Assembly (NCBI GenBank): GCA_020634335.1
Contig: JACKBY010000003.1
Location: 1 to 64,000 of the forward strand
Source: Promineifilum sp.
Lineage (GTDB): Bacteria; Chloroflexota; Anaerolineae; Promineifilales; Promineifilaceae
Direction of reading: 5' to 3'
DNA: 64,000 nucleotides
Every line of letters starts with the position of its first letter. The stretch's first letter is position 1. The notes beneath the pieces are model-generated. The model saw nothing but the letters and a program-made list of their open reading frames with translations, did no database searches and had not been told where the DNA came from. A program made the translations under genes and the position numbers. Shown here in pieces: positions 37,701 to 45,974 of the stretch.

Positions 37701-39017
37701 ATGGCAATGAAAAAGCAAGCTTCATCCGGCGATGGACCGGCCGCCGGCTCAACTAGCGGGCGCTGGGCGGGTGCGGCGTTGCTGCTGGGGGTCGTCCTGG
37801 TGGCCGGTTTCCTGATGGCCGGGCCGGTGGCCTCTCAGCCGGAGCGGCCGACGCCGGCCGCGTCGGGGGGTGGGGAGTATAGGCTGGCCCATGCCGACCG
37901 CATCGACGCCGACGAGCGGGCCGACATCGAGGCCATGCTGGCGAGCAATGTGGCACGGCTGACGACCGAGGGGCGGCTGCCCCAACCGCGGGCCGCCGAC
38001 CGCGTGGCGCTGGACTGGCCGCTGACCGAACGCGATGGCTTCACCGACCCCGGCTATCATGCCGTTACCGGTTTTGTCGATCACGCCGCCGGTTACCCCA
38101 ACCAACTGCTCGATTACGCCTGCGGCGGCCGCACCTATGACTCCTCTTCCGGCTATAACCATCAGGGGACTGACTTCTATCTTTGGCCGTTCGCCTGGAA
38201 CAAGATGGCTGCGGGGGACGTGGTAGTCGTGGCGGCGGCCGATGGCATCATCGTCGGCCGCACCGACGGCAACCCCGACCAGAGCTGCTCGTTCAACAGC
38301 AACCGCTGGAATGCCGTCTACGTGCGCCACGCTGACGGCTCCGTGGCGTGGTACGGTCACCTGAAGCGCGGATCGGTGACGCCCAAGGCGGTGGGCGCGC
38401 CGGTGGCGGCGGGCGAATACCTGGGCACCGTGGGCAGTTCCGGCAACTCGACCGGCCCCCATCTGCACTTTGAGTTGTACGCCGCCGGGCAACTGACCGA
38501 CCCCTACGCCGGCAGTTGCAACGCCCTGGACGGCGGGTCCTGGTGGGCGTCACAGCGCAACTATTACGATTCGGGCCTGAACCGGCTGGCGACGGGCACG
38601 GCGGCCGTCGCTTGGGGGTCGTGCCCCCAGCCCGACACGCCCAACGAGGCTACGCAATTTCAACCGGGCGACCGCATCACCTTCACCGCTTATTATCGCG
38701 ACCAGGTGGATACGCGGCCGAGTCTCTACCGCATTATCGACCCCAACGGACTGGTCTACGCGCAGTGGAGCCACACCATTCCCAAGCCGCACTACACACT
38801 GGCTTACTGGTGGTGGGCCTACGACTTCCCGGCCGATGCCAAGACCGGTACGTGGCAGTTCGAGGTCGAGTTCAATGGCCAGACCTATCACCACACGTTC
38901 TACGTGGGCGCGCCGTCGACGCCCGGCGGGTCGCCGACGCCGACGCCCCTGCCGGTCGGCACGCCGGTTCGCGGGTTAGACTGGCGCGGGTACGTGCCGG
39001 CGCTGTTGGGGGAGTAA
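37701..39017 (+). CDS. M23 (LytM-type) metallopeptidase
   Basis: The 438-residue exported protein has an N-terminal membrane/signal segment (ALLLGVVLVAGFLMAG). The M23 domain supplies the zinc ligands H154-x3-D158 (NHQGTD) and H256 within H254-L-H256-F-E, with H220 (YGH) as catalytic base. It would cleave peptidoglycan cross-bridges or act on other wall peptides. A C-terminal beta domain (about 310-400) and a P/T-rich tail follow. It faces murE, whose product acts earlier in the same pathway. Confidence 0.88.
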   Translation: MAMKKQASSGDGPAAGSTSGRWAGAALLLGVVLVAGFLMAGPVASQPERPTPAASGGGEYRLAHADRIDADERADIEAMLASNVARLTTEGRLPQPRAADRVALDWPLTERDGFTDPGYHAVTGFVDHAAGYPNQLLDYACGGRTYDSSSGYNHQGTDFYLWPFAWNKMAAGDVVVVAAADGIIVGRTDGNPDQSCSFNSNRWNAVYVRHADGSVAWYGHLKRGSVTPKAVGAPVAAGEYLGTVGSSGNSTGPHLHFELYAAGQLTDPYAGSCNALDGGSWWASQRNYYDSGLNRLATGTAAVAWGSCPQPDTPNEATQFQPGDRITFTAYYRDQVDTRPSLYRIIDPNGLVYAQWSHTIPKPHYTLAYWWWAYDFPADAKTGTWQFEVEFNGQTYHHTFYVGAPSTPGGSPTPTPLPVGTPVRGLDWRGYVPALLGE

Positions 39018-39021
39018 CGGA

Positions 39022-40662
39022 CTAGAAGGTCGGCAGGCCCAAATCGGTCATCGTCTCGCCTCGCGCCCAGGCTGCTAATGCCGCTCGCGCCGCCGCCCGG
39101 TCATCCCACGGATATTCCACTGTCCCGAAGCACATCGATTGCTCGTGGCCCTTGCCGCAGATGAGCACTACGTCGCCCGGCTGGGCCGGCGACAGCGCGA
39201 ACCGGATCGCCCGGCCGCGGTCGGGCACGCGCCAGAAGGTCTGCCCCTCCACGCCGCCGGCGGCCGTGGCCGCCGCGGCCATCGTCGCCAGGATGTCGTC
39301 GAGCGACTCGGTGCGCGGGTCTTCGGCCGTCAGCACGGTCAGGTCGGCCGCCCGGGCGGCGATCTCGGCCATCAGACGGCGCTTGTCCACGTCGCGCTTG
39401 CCCGCGCTGCCAAAGACGGCGATGATGCGATTGTCAGGCCCGATCATCCCTCGCGCCGCGTCGATGGCCCGCGCCAGAGCGTTGGGGGTGTGGGCAAAGT
39501 CGACGATGACGAGGAACGGCTGACCCATCTCGATGCGTTCCATGCGCCCGCTGAGATAGCCGACGCTCGCCAGCCCCACGCCGACGGCTTTCGGCGTCAC
39601 GCCCAGAGTTGAAGCGGCGGCCGCGGCGGCCAGCATATTACTGACGTTGAACGCCCCTGGTAACGGTGCGCGCACGGGCAGCGACGCGCCGCCCACGTGG
39701 AGCGTCAGGGCCGTTTCGTGCGGGTCAAAGCTGATGCCGGTGGCCGTGGTGTGGCCGGCGGTCGGGGTCGCTGCCAGCCCATAGGTCACCACGTCGATCG
39801 GTCGCCCGGCCAGAAAGTCGTCGAGCAGGGCGAATGAGCTGTCATCGCGGTTGAGCACGGCCGTGCGGCGCAGGTCTACCTTGTGCCGGTTGTGGGTTGC
39901 CACGTGGAGCAGGTCGTCGAGCAAATAGCCGAACAGGCGGCGCTTGGCGGCGAAGTAGGCTTCGGGGCTGCCGTGGTAATCGAGGTGCTCGTGGGTGATG
40001 TTGGTGACGACAGCCACATCGAAGTCGACGGCGGCCACGCGGTGCTGGGCCAGGGCGTGGGACGTGGCCTCCAGCACACAATGGGTCAGCCCGGCGTCGA
40101 CCATGCGCCGCAGGTAGCGCTGGACGACGGGCGACTCCGGCGTGGTGACGTGGAGGGCCAACGGCTCTTCCTCGTCGCCGATGACGGCGCGGATGGTGCT
40201 GAGCAGCCCGGCGCGGAGGCCGGCAGCGCGCAGAATGTTGAACAGGATGTTGGCCGTGGTCGTCTTGCCGTCGGTGCCGGTGATGCCGATGACGACCAAT
40301 TGCCGGCTGGGGAAGGCCTCCCAGGCGGCCGACAGCCAGGCCAGCGCCACGGCCGTGTCGGGCACGGTCAGATAGACCACGCCGGGCGGCACGATTAGGC
40401 CCAACGCGTCGGGCGGCTGTTGGGCCAGGATAAGGGTTGCGCCCCGTTCGATGGCCTGGGCGATGTAGGGATGGCCGTCGCTGCCGGCGCGCACGCGGGC
40501 CACGAATGCCGACCCCGGCTCCACTTCGCTGGTTTTCTCGGTGAAGTGGGTGACAGCCACGTCGGGGCCATCGTAGGCCGGGGGCTGGGGGTGGGCTGTT
40601 CCCTGGACGGCTTGGCCCCAGGCGGCCAGAAGGTGCGTCAGTCGGTGCGAACCCTTGCTCAT
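39022..40662 (-). CDS. murE: UDP-N-acetylmuramoyl-tripeptide synthetase MurE
   Basis: It adds the third amino acid to the peptidoglycan stem peptide. The 546-residue protein has the Mur ligase P-loop GITGTDGKTTT, the LDYHGSPEAYFAAKRRLF block and VDFAHTPNALARAI. The specificity loop reads AEDPRTES instead of the DNPR of meso-diaminopimelate enzymes, so the added residue could be lysine, ornithine or diaminopimelate. A GATAAT lies ten bases before the ATG. It stands outside any mur cluster in this window. Confidence 0.92.
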   Translation of the reverse strand: MSKGSHRLTHLLAAWGQAVQGTAHPQPPAYDGPDVAVTHFTEKTSEVEPGSAFVARVRAGSDGHPYIAQAIERGATLILAQQPPDALGLIVPPGVVYLTVPDTAVALAWLSAAWEAFPSRQLVVIGITGTDGKTTTANILFNILRAAGLRAGLLSTIRAVIGDEEEPLALHVTTPESPVVQRYLRRMVDAGLTHCVLEATSHALAQHRVAAVDFDVAVVTNITHEHLDYHGSPEAYFAAKRRLFGYLLDDLLHVATHNRHKVDLRRTAVLNRDDSSFALLDDFLAGRPIDVVTYGLAATPTAGHTTATGISFDPHETALTLHVGGASLPVRAPLPGAFNVSNMLAAAAAASTLGVTPKAVGVGLASVGYLSGRMERIEMGQPFLVIVDFAHTPNALARAIDAARGMIGPDNRIIAVFGSAGKRDVDKRRLMAEIAARAADLTVLTAEDPRTESLDDILATMAAAATAAGGVEGQTFWRVPDRGRAIRFALSPAQPGDVVLICGKGHEQSMCFGTVEYPWDDRAAARAALAAWARGETMTDLGLPTF

Positions 40663-40672
40663 ATGAAGAGTA

Positions 40673-40678
40673 ATTATC
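40673..40678 (-). promoter_or_regulatory. -10 hexamer of murE
   Basis: GATAAT on the minus strand, ten bases from the ATG at 40662. Confidence 0.4.
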
Positions 40679-40714
40679 CGCAGATTGGGCCGATTGGGCA
40701 GATTACAGGAAGGA

Positions 40715-40790
40715 AATCCACAGATTGCACAGATGACACAAATTTAAGAGAGAGCCTCTCATCTGTGAAATCCGTGTCATCCGTGGATTC
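40715..40790. repeat. Dispersed CACAGATT-type repeat, copy 3 with inverted arms
   Basis: ATCCACAGATTGCACAGATG at the left and CATCTGTGAAATCCGTGTCA plus CCGTGGAT at the right form an imperfect inverted pair between murE and the TfoX-like gene. It is the longest copy of this family in the window. Confidence 0.6.
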
Positions 40791-40801
40791 TTTTCGTCAA
40801 G

Positions 40802-41128
40802 TCACTTGGGCGGCAGCGAGTCGACGAAGGCCAGGCCGCGGCCGACCCACTCGGCCAGCTCGTTGCCGGCTGTGCCGTCGGCGTCGACGTAGATCATGCC
40901 GCGCATCGGTTTGCCGGTGAAATCCATCGTGCGGGCGTGGGGTAGGCGGAGGGCGGCTTCGTGTTGCGCCGGGCCAACCCGAATCATCAATTCGTCGCCC
41001 ATGACGCCGCAACACATGTGGCCGTTGACCATGAAGGCCAGACCACCGAACATTTTCCTCTCGGTTACGCCACTGTGGAGGGCCAGCGCCTCGCGCACAC
41101 GGAAGGCGAGGTCTTCATTGTAGGCCAT
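40802..41128 (-). CDS. TfoX N-terminal domain protein
   Basis: The 108-residue protein, MAYNEDLAFRVREALALH, has the core KMFGGLAFMVNGHMCCGVMGDEL and GKPMRGMIYVD (first quoted in part). That is the TfoX/Sxy N-terminal domain. In proteobacteria TfoX promotes competence; stand-alone N-terminal domains elsewhere have no known role. GGGAGA lies eight bases before the ATG at 41128, favouring it over 41152. Confidence 0.85.
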   Translation of the reverse strand: MAYNEDLAFRVREALALHSGVTERKMFGGLAFMVNGHMCCGVMGDELMIRVGPAQHEAALRLPHARTMDFTGKPMRGMIYVDADGTAGNELAEWVGRGLAFVDSLPPK

Positions 41129-41152
41129 GCGAATTTCTCCCTGGCTCCCCAA

Positions 41153-41519
41153 GAGATGGAACGGATGTTCTTATTGTAGCATCTATTGTTGGAAAACTCA
41201 ACCTACGATGGGAGGCCGCGGCCGAAAATCGGGCAACAGGATACAAGGCGCTTCGGTTGCTGGTGGCGCATTGTTATGAAGTCGCTTCGCGCCTGCCGGA
41301 CCCGCAGCGCGGCAGGCGTGACCCACCCGTTCGCCGGCATCAGGGCCGGTCCAAGCGTTGTAGGATGAATCACGCTCCGGGTGATAATTATGGGGCAATA
41401 GACCGATGCAGAGCGGCTAACAAGGAGGGTGTGCACGGTGAAAATGATTCGGCCGCCCGCTCCGCTCCTACCCTGTGCCGGGCAATGGGATAGTATTCTC
41501 TGCGGACGGCCACGACCGC
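41153..41519. other. 367-bp intergenic region without a supported gene
   Basis: The stretch has a GC-rich middle with short inverted repeats. AAGGAGG at about 41423 precedes a GTG, but the frame that follows (MKMIRPPAPLL) is antisense to the small membrane protein and looks non-coding. No RNA family was recognised. Confidence 0.4.
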
Positions 41520-41675
41520 CTACACGCTCGGTTTCGGCTCATGCGTCTCGATCTCCTCCTCAACCTGATCAAAATGGTGGATGAGACGGGCGACGAGATA
41601 GATGATCAGCACCGGCACGGCGAAGCGCCCGGCAAAAAAGATGATCTCGACTAGGATGGCTTGGAACTCGTTCAT
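41520..41675 (-). CDS. Small membrane protein, 51 residues, MNEFQA type
   Basis: The frame starts at an ATG with GAGG about seven bases upstream and reads MNEFQAILVEIIFFAGRF, then a membrane helix AVPVLIIYLVARLI, then HHFDQVEEEIETHEPKPSV. One membrane span with an acidic cytoplasmic tail is predicted. Its N-terminus and layout match the first 50 residues of the cysteine-rich protein at 50272 (MNEFQATTVLVALFALR, then VAHWEAEEAGQ). It is divergent from the octaheme cytochrome operon. The shared N-terminus and good ribosome-binding site support a real gene; function unknown. Confidence 0.7.
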   Translation of the reverse strand: MNEFQAILVEIIFFAGRFAVPVLIIYLVARLIHHFDQVEEEIETHEPKPSV

Positions 41676-42052
41676 GGCTTTCCTCTGTACGGTGGCCGAT
41701 TACCGGGAGAAACGTCGGTAATCTGGGCGCTCTAGTTGGGCGGATTCCTATTTCCCGCTCATCCTCAGGATACGCGATTTTGGGTGCGTCCGGCAATCGG
41801 GCAAACAAGCCATTCCTGTTTGAGGCGATCACCCCATATGGTTTGTGCGGCGCGCCGGGCGGGCGGTGCAGGTTCGCCTTCTCGCCCTGCGGCAAGCAGG
41901 AAAGTTGATTCCGGCGACCAGGAATGACCCCTGTTTAGCCCCGTTTTGCCCGGCCGAGGCCGATTCACCCCCCATCGCCCCGCCCGGCAGGGAGCGCGCT
42001 CATGGGGGATTTCCCCATCCCCGGCGGCCGCAAGAATCAGGTAATCGCCCGA
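41676..42052. other. 377-bp region upstream of the octaheme operon
   Basis: The GC-rich leader between divergent genes contains several short palindromes, such as TGGGGGATTTCCCCA near 42004, and no convincing coding frame. It may carry regulatory sites for the respiratory operon. Confidence 0.4.
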
Positions 42053-42081
42053 TTTACCCCTCCACCTCGGCCCTTTATACT
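42053..42081 (+). promoter_or_regulatory. Sigma70-type promoter of the octaheme-FeS-NrfD operon
   Basis: TTTACC (42053-42058), an exact 17-bp spacer and TATACT (42076-42081). The start point would be near 42088, leaving a leader of about 60 nt before the ATG at 42148, with GGAGGAGG as ribosome-binding site. Confidence 0.65.
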
Positions 42082-42147
42082 GTTTATAGTTGCTCAATAA
42101 ACCATCCGGCCGATTTCCCCGATCGGCGCGGAGGAGGCTTGAATCAG

Positions 42148-43143
42148 ATGACTATTTCAATGAACAAGCGGATTGTCTACAGCGCGCTCATCAGCGCGCT
42201 CTTGATGATCCTGGCGTTCATCGACATTCCCGGCGCGTCGGCCGCCCCTCTGCGGCAAGACGCCACGCCAGTCCCCAATGCCCAGGAGTGTGTGGGTTGT
42301 CACGAAGGAATTCGCGGTTACTGGGAACAAAGCGCCCACGGCTATGCCCTGGTTGACCCCGCTTTCCAGGAAGCCTGGACGCAGCAAGGCAGCCCGCAGG
42401 AATGCCTGGCCTGCCATTCCACCGGCTTCGACCCGGCGACGGGTGAATATAATGAAGGCGGCGTCAGCTGCCTGAGCTGCCATTCGCCGGTTCCGGCCAA
42501 TCACCCCCAGGCCTACATGCCCACAGACGTCTCGTCGCGGCTATGCGGTAATTGCCACCTGGAAACATTCCAGGAGTGGGAGATCAGCGAGCACGGCCAG
42601 CAGGGTATGACGTGCAATCAGTGTCACAACCCGCACACGTCCGAACTGCGCGTGGGAACCTCGCAAGAGTTGTGCAACAGCTGCCACAATACCGAAGGTC
42701 ACTATTACACCTTCACCGGCCACGCGCGTGAGGGGCTTTTGTGCACCGACTGTCATCTGCGCGTCAACGACTCGCCCGACGCGGGCACAATGGGCCACGG
42801 CGCGCGCGTGCATACCTTCAAGGTTGACTTGCAGTCCTGCAACGATTGCCACCTGGGCGATATGCACGCCGAAGCCGACGCCTCAATGCCCAATGCCAGC
42901 ATCGAGCCGCAGACCGACGTCGCCTGCTACCCGGTGGAGGCGACCGAGGCGGCCGCTTTCACACCGGCCCGCCAGGATGTAACGCCCTACGTCAGCCACA
43001 CCCCGACCGGCCCCAGCCCGCTGATCTACATCCTGCCCGCCGGCTTCGGTCTGGTCCTGGGCACCATGCTGGCCCCGTGGATCGAGCGATTAACCCGACA
43101 ACGCCGCAATAATGGAGAGAAGAAAGATGGCGACCAAGATTGA
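42148..43143 (+). CDS. Octaheme c-type cytochrome, membrane-anchored
   Basis: The 331-residue protein has an N-terminal signal segment, then eight CxxCH heme sites from Cys48 (CVGCH) to Cys231 (CNDCH): CVGCH, CLACH, CLSCH, CGNCH, CNQCH, CNSCH, CTDCH, CNDCH. A C-terminal hydrophobic helix (YILPAGFGLVLGTMLAPWI) anchors it. It would pass electrons between the NrfD/ferredoxin module and a periplasmic partner. No catalytic molybdenum subunit is encoded beside it, so the terminal substrate is unknown. The ATG at 42148 follows GGAGGAGG. Confidence 0.9.
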   Translation: MTISMNKRIVYSALISALLMILAFIDIPGASAAPLRQDATPVPNAQECVGCHEGIRGYWEQSAHGYALVDPAFQEAWTQQGSPQECLACHSTGFDPATGEYNEGGVSCLSCHSPVPANHPQAYMPTDVSSRLCGNCHLETFQEWEISEHGQQGMTCNQCHNPHTSELRVGTSQELCNSCHNTEGHYYTFTGHAREGLLCTDCHLRVNDSPDAGTMGHGARVHTFKVDLQSCNDCHLGDMHAEADASMPNASIEPQTDVACYPVEATEAAAFTPARQDVTPYVSHTPTGPSPLIYILPAGFGLVLGTMLAPWIERLTRQRRNNGEKKDGDQD

Positions 43144-43945
43144 CCGTCGTGAATTTTTGAAGCTGGGTCTGGCCGCCACAGCGACGGCCGCCGTCGGCAT
43201 CGGTATGAGTAATCAGAAACTCATTCCCTTGCCCATGGCTGCCCCGGAAGCTTCGACCAAGACCCACGGCCCGGAGAACCCGCCACACAAGTGGGTCATG
43301 GTCATCGACCAATCCAAGTGTGTCGGTTGCGACCTGTGCCTGGCCGCCTGCCATGCCTACAATGACACGCCGCCCAATATGTCCTGGTCGCGAGTCGAGG
43401 AAGTCGCCCCCACCGACGAAGGCAAGCGTGTGTATCGACCCATTCCCTGCCAGCATTGCCAGGACGCGCCTTGTGTCGAGGTGTGCCCCGTTGGGGCGAC
43501 CTATCACCGCTATGACGGTCTGGTCATGATGGATTACGATAAGTGCATCGGCTGCCGCTACTGCATGTTGGCCTGCCCCTACGGGGTGCGCCACTTCAAT
43601 TGGGAGGCGTTTACCGGCCCGAATCCCGACGTGCCCGCCGCCGGACATCCTGAGATCGAGCGCCGGCCGCGCGGCGTGGTGGAGAAATGCTCTTTCTGTG
43701 TCCAGCGCATCGACCGCGGCCTGGCGACCGGCCTTAAGCCGGGCATCGACCCCGACGCCACCCCGGCCTGCGTCGTCGCCTGCACCTATGGAGCGCGCCT
43801 GTTCGGCGACCTGAACGACCCTGACTCGCCGGTCAGCGTCGCCCTGCGCAACGCGCCCGATGCCTACCGGCTGCGCGAAGAGTTAGGCACCGATACCCGC
43901 GTCTACTATATACCAGCCAAGTCCGCTGAGGAAAACGCATTATGA
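43127..43945 (+). CDS. Tat-exported four-cluster [4Fe-4S] ferredoxin-like subunit
   Basis: The 272-residue protein starts with a twin-arginine signal (DRREFLKLGLAATATAAV). Cysteine groups CVGCDLCLAAC, CQHCQDAPCVEVC, CIGCRYCMLAC and CSFC...CVVAC match the NrfC/PsrB/DmsB family with four clusters. It would link the membrane quinol site of NrfD to the octaheme cytochrome. Its start overlaps the end of the cytochrome gene by 17 bases, and its stop overlaps nrfD by four, so all three are coupled. Confidence 0.92.
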   Translation: MATKIDRREFLKLGLAATATAAVGIGMSNQKLIPLPMAAPEASTKTHGPENPPHKWVMVIDQSKCVGCDLCLAACHAYNDTPPNMSWSRVEEVAPTDEGKRVYRPIPCQHCQDAPCVEVCPVGATYHRYDGLVMMDYDKCIGCRYCMLACPYGVRHFNWEAFTGPNPDVPAAGHPEIERRPRGVVEKCSFCVQRIDRGLATGLKPGIDPDATPACVVACTYGARLFGDLNDPDSPVSVALRNAPDAYRLREELGTDTRVYYIPAKSAEENAL

Positions 43946-45213
43946 CTCTCTGGCGACGTTATGTGATCCCTGCCTGGCAACAACCGGTCATTCGCTGGAT
44001 GGCCTTTCTGGGCGCGTTGATGGCGATTGGTGTGGGGGCGGCGCTGGTGGTCTTCACCCGGGGCCTCGTCGTGACCAACCTGTCCGACCTGGTTCCATGG
44101 GGGTTGTGGATCTCCATCGACCTGTCGTCCATCGCCCTGGCCGCCGGCGCGTTCAGCGTCTCGGCCATCGCCTATCTGCTGCGGCGCAAGGAGTTGCAAC
44201 CAGTCGCCAAGACGGCTGTCTACGTCGGCTTCGTCGGCTACAGCATCGCCATGATGATGCTTCTGCTCGACATCGGCCGCCCCGACCGCTTCTGGCACGG
44301 CTTTGTCTTCTGGAACATCCATTCGCCATTGTGGGAAGTGACGATGTGTGTCGGCCTCTACTTCAGCGTGCTCATGATGGAAGTGATGCCCATCATCGGC
44401 CATTGGCATGTGGTGGAAGAGCGCTTCCCGCGCATCTCGGCTCGCATGGTGGGCATCCATCGCATTACGCCCGTATTGGCTTTCGTCGGTCTGTGTCTGT
44501 CCACGCTACACCAATCTTCGCTGGGCTTGACCTACGGCAAGCTGATCGCCCGGCCTATTTGGTATGGCCCCTGGCCGATGGCGATCACCTTCTACAGTTC
44601 GGCCATTATTGGCGGCGTGGCTTTGGTGACGTTCATTTCACTTTTCTCGGCCAAACTGACGCCGCACGCCAGGATCAACAAGCAGGTTCTGGACAAGCTG
44701 GCCCACGGTGTCGGCTGGGCGGTCCTGTTCCTGCTAGTGTTCCGCTGGTGGAACCTGATGTCCATGCCGGTCGGCTATGAGGCCGGCAAGTCCGAGGCGC
44801 TGCACATTTTGACGCGCGGCCGTCTGGCTTTCAATTTCTGGTGGCTGGAGATCATGCTGGGCATGGTGATGCCCGCCATCCTGCTGCTGATACCCTATTT
44901 CCGGCGCAACGAACGCCTGCGCATGCTGGCTCTGGTGCTCGTCGCTGTGGGCGTCGTCGCCTACCGCTGGGATACCAACCTGGTCGGACAACTGGTCGTC
45001 TTCGGGACTGTCCCCGGCAGCGACGTACCGTTGTTCACCTCCTACACGCCATCACTTGTTGAGATCCTGACAGGAGTCGGGGTCATCGCCTACGGCCTGC
45101 TGGCGATTACCTTCGGCGTCAGATATCTCAACGTGATACATCATGGAGAAGTGGTGGAAGCGCCCGCTGAAGCCTCTGTGCCCGCCGCCATGGTACCCTC
45201 CTCCTCCCGTTGA
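43942..45213 (+). CDS. nrfD: NrfD/PsrC-family membrane quinol-interacting subunit
   Basis: The 423-residue polytopic protein has about nine to ten membrane helices (for example GALMAIGVGAALVVFTRGLVV-like, LVPWGLWISIDLSSIALAAG). The WGLWIxxD motif near the start of the second helix is a NrfD-family hallmark. Members oxidise or reduce menaquinone and feed a ferredoxin subunit. Coupled to the ferredoxin gene by an ATGA overlap and followed by a strong terminator, so it is the last gene of the operon. Confidence 0.9.
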   Translation: MTLWRRYVIPAWQQPVIRWMAFLGALMAIGVGAALVVFTRGLVVTNLSDLVPWGLWISIDLSSIALAAGAFSVSAIAYLLRRKELQPVAKTAVYVGFVGYSIAMMMLLLDIGRPDRFWHGFVFWNIHSPLWEVTMCVGLYFSVLMMEVMPIIGHWHVVEERFPRISARMVGIHRITPVLAFVGLCLSTLHQSSLGLTYGKLIARPIWYGPWPMAITFYSSAIIGGVALVTFISLFSAKLTPHARINKQVLDKLAHGVGWAVLFLLVFRWWNLMSMPVGYEAGKSEALHILTRGRLAFNFWWLEIMLGMVMPAILLLIPYFRRNERLRMLALVLVAVGVVAYRWDTNLVGQLVVFGTVPGSDVPLFTSYTPSLVEILTGVGVIAYGLLAITFGVRYLNVIHHGEVVEAPAEASVPAAMVPSSSR

Positions 45214-45240
45214 GCAACTCAGGAAAAGGGTGGGCTATAT

Positions 45241-45275
45241 AAAGCGCCGCAACGGGTAGCCGGGGCGGCGCTTTT
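45241..45275 (+). terminator. Terminator of the octaheme-FeS-NrfD operon
   Basis: AAAGCGCCGC pairs with GCGGCGCTTT across a GC-rich loop and is followed by a T-run. It lies 28 bases past the nrfD stop. Confidence 0.85.
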
Positions 45276-45322
45276 GATTTCGCCTGTGGCTCGACCTGTG
45301 CAGGATGAGGGCTGCTCGCCAG

Positions 45323-45342
45323 CTGGACAGCTTGCGCTACCG
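45323..45342. repeat. Half copy of the CTGGACAG..GCGCTAC repeat
   Basis: CTGGACAGCTTGCGCTACCG matches the right arm of the inverted repeat at 28778-28836 with one mismatch and lies just before the next promoter. Confidence 0.5.
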
Positions 45343-45352
45343 TTATATCGGC

Positions 45353-45358
45353 TATAAT
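45353..45358 (+). promoter_or_regulatory. -10 hexamer of the DinB/ClbS-like gene
   Basis: TATAAT ends seven bases before the ATG at 45366; leaderless transcript likely. Confidence 0.55.
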
Positions 45359-45365
45359 CTAATCG

Positions 45366-45974
45366 ATGCCCACACTCGAAAACCTGCTCGATCAACTGGA
45401 TGCCGTCCGCGAAAAGACGCTTATGGCCCTGGAAACGCTGCCGGACGAGGCGCTCGTGGCCCCCGGCGTCATCGGCCGCTGGTCGGTGGCCGATCTGCTC
45501 AGTATCCTGACTGCCTGGGACGCCGAGGTCGTCACCGGCCTGCTGCGGCTGGAGCAGGGCAAGCCGCCGGAGAAGCTGTTGGCGGCCCTGGCCAACCCCG
45601 ATCTTTACAACGCGGCCCGCTATCAGGACGCCCAGGGCCGCGATCTGGACGTGGTCTTCGAGGACTTCCAGGGCGCGCGCCTGCATCTGGAAGAGTGGCT
45701 GAGCGAGTTGTCCGAGCGCACCCTGACCGACGCCCGCCGTTACAAGGGCCTAGGTGGTGTGTCGCTGGGTAAGCTGATCGCCAAGGCCACCTATGAGCAG
45801 GAGGCTCGCTACCTGCCGTTCCTCACTGCTTTCGCCGATCGGTGGGAAACGGCCGAGGAGGAAGCCGCGTCGATGATCGCGCCGGCCGATATCGACATCA
45901 TAGGCACGATTGCCGCCGGCGATCCGACGCCGTCTAACGGCAATCGCCCGGAGGGGACACCACAGGATGAATAG
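45366..45974 (+). CDS. DinB/ClbS-like four-helix protein
   Basis: The 202-residue protein begins MPTLENLLDQLDAVREKTLM and includes GRWSVADLLSILTAWDAEVV, a DinB/ClbS-style helix with a WxxxDxxxH-like region lacking the usual His. ClbS-type proteins protect DNA from colibactin and related agents; many homologues have no known role. Its end overlaps the ygfZ start by eight bases. Confidence 0.7.
   Translation: MPTLENLLDQLDAVREKTLMALETLPDEALVAPGVIGRWSVADLLSILTAWDAEVVTGLLRLEQGKPPEKLLAALANPDLYNAARYQDAQGRDLDVVFEDFQGARLHLEEWLSELSERTLTDARRYKGLGGVSLGKLIAKATYEQEARYLPFLTAFADRWETAEEEAASMIAPADIDIIGTIAAGDPTPSNGNRPEGTPQDE

Noticed and set aside
41439..41579. Small frame (MKMIRPPAPLL) behind a strong AAGGAGG at about 41423
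   Set aside because: It is antisense to the better supported 51-residue membrane protein, has proline/serine-rich composition typical of a non-coding frame, and no family features.
42837..42960. Possible ninth heme site (DVACYPVEA) in the octaheme cytochrome
   Set aside because: It lacks the second cysteine and the histidine of CxxCH.
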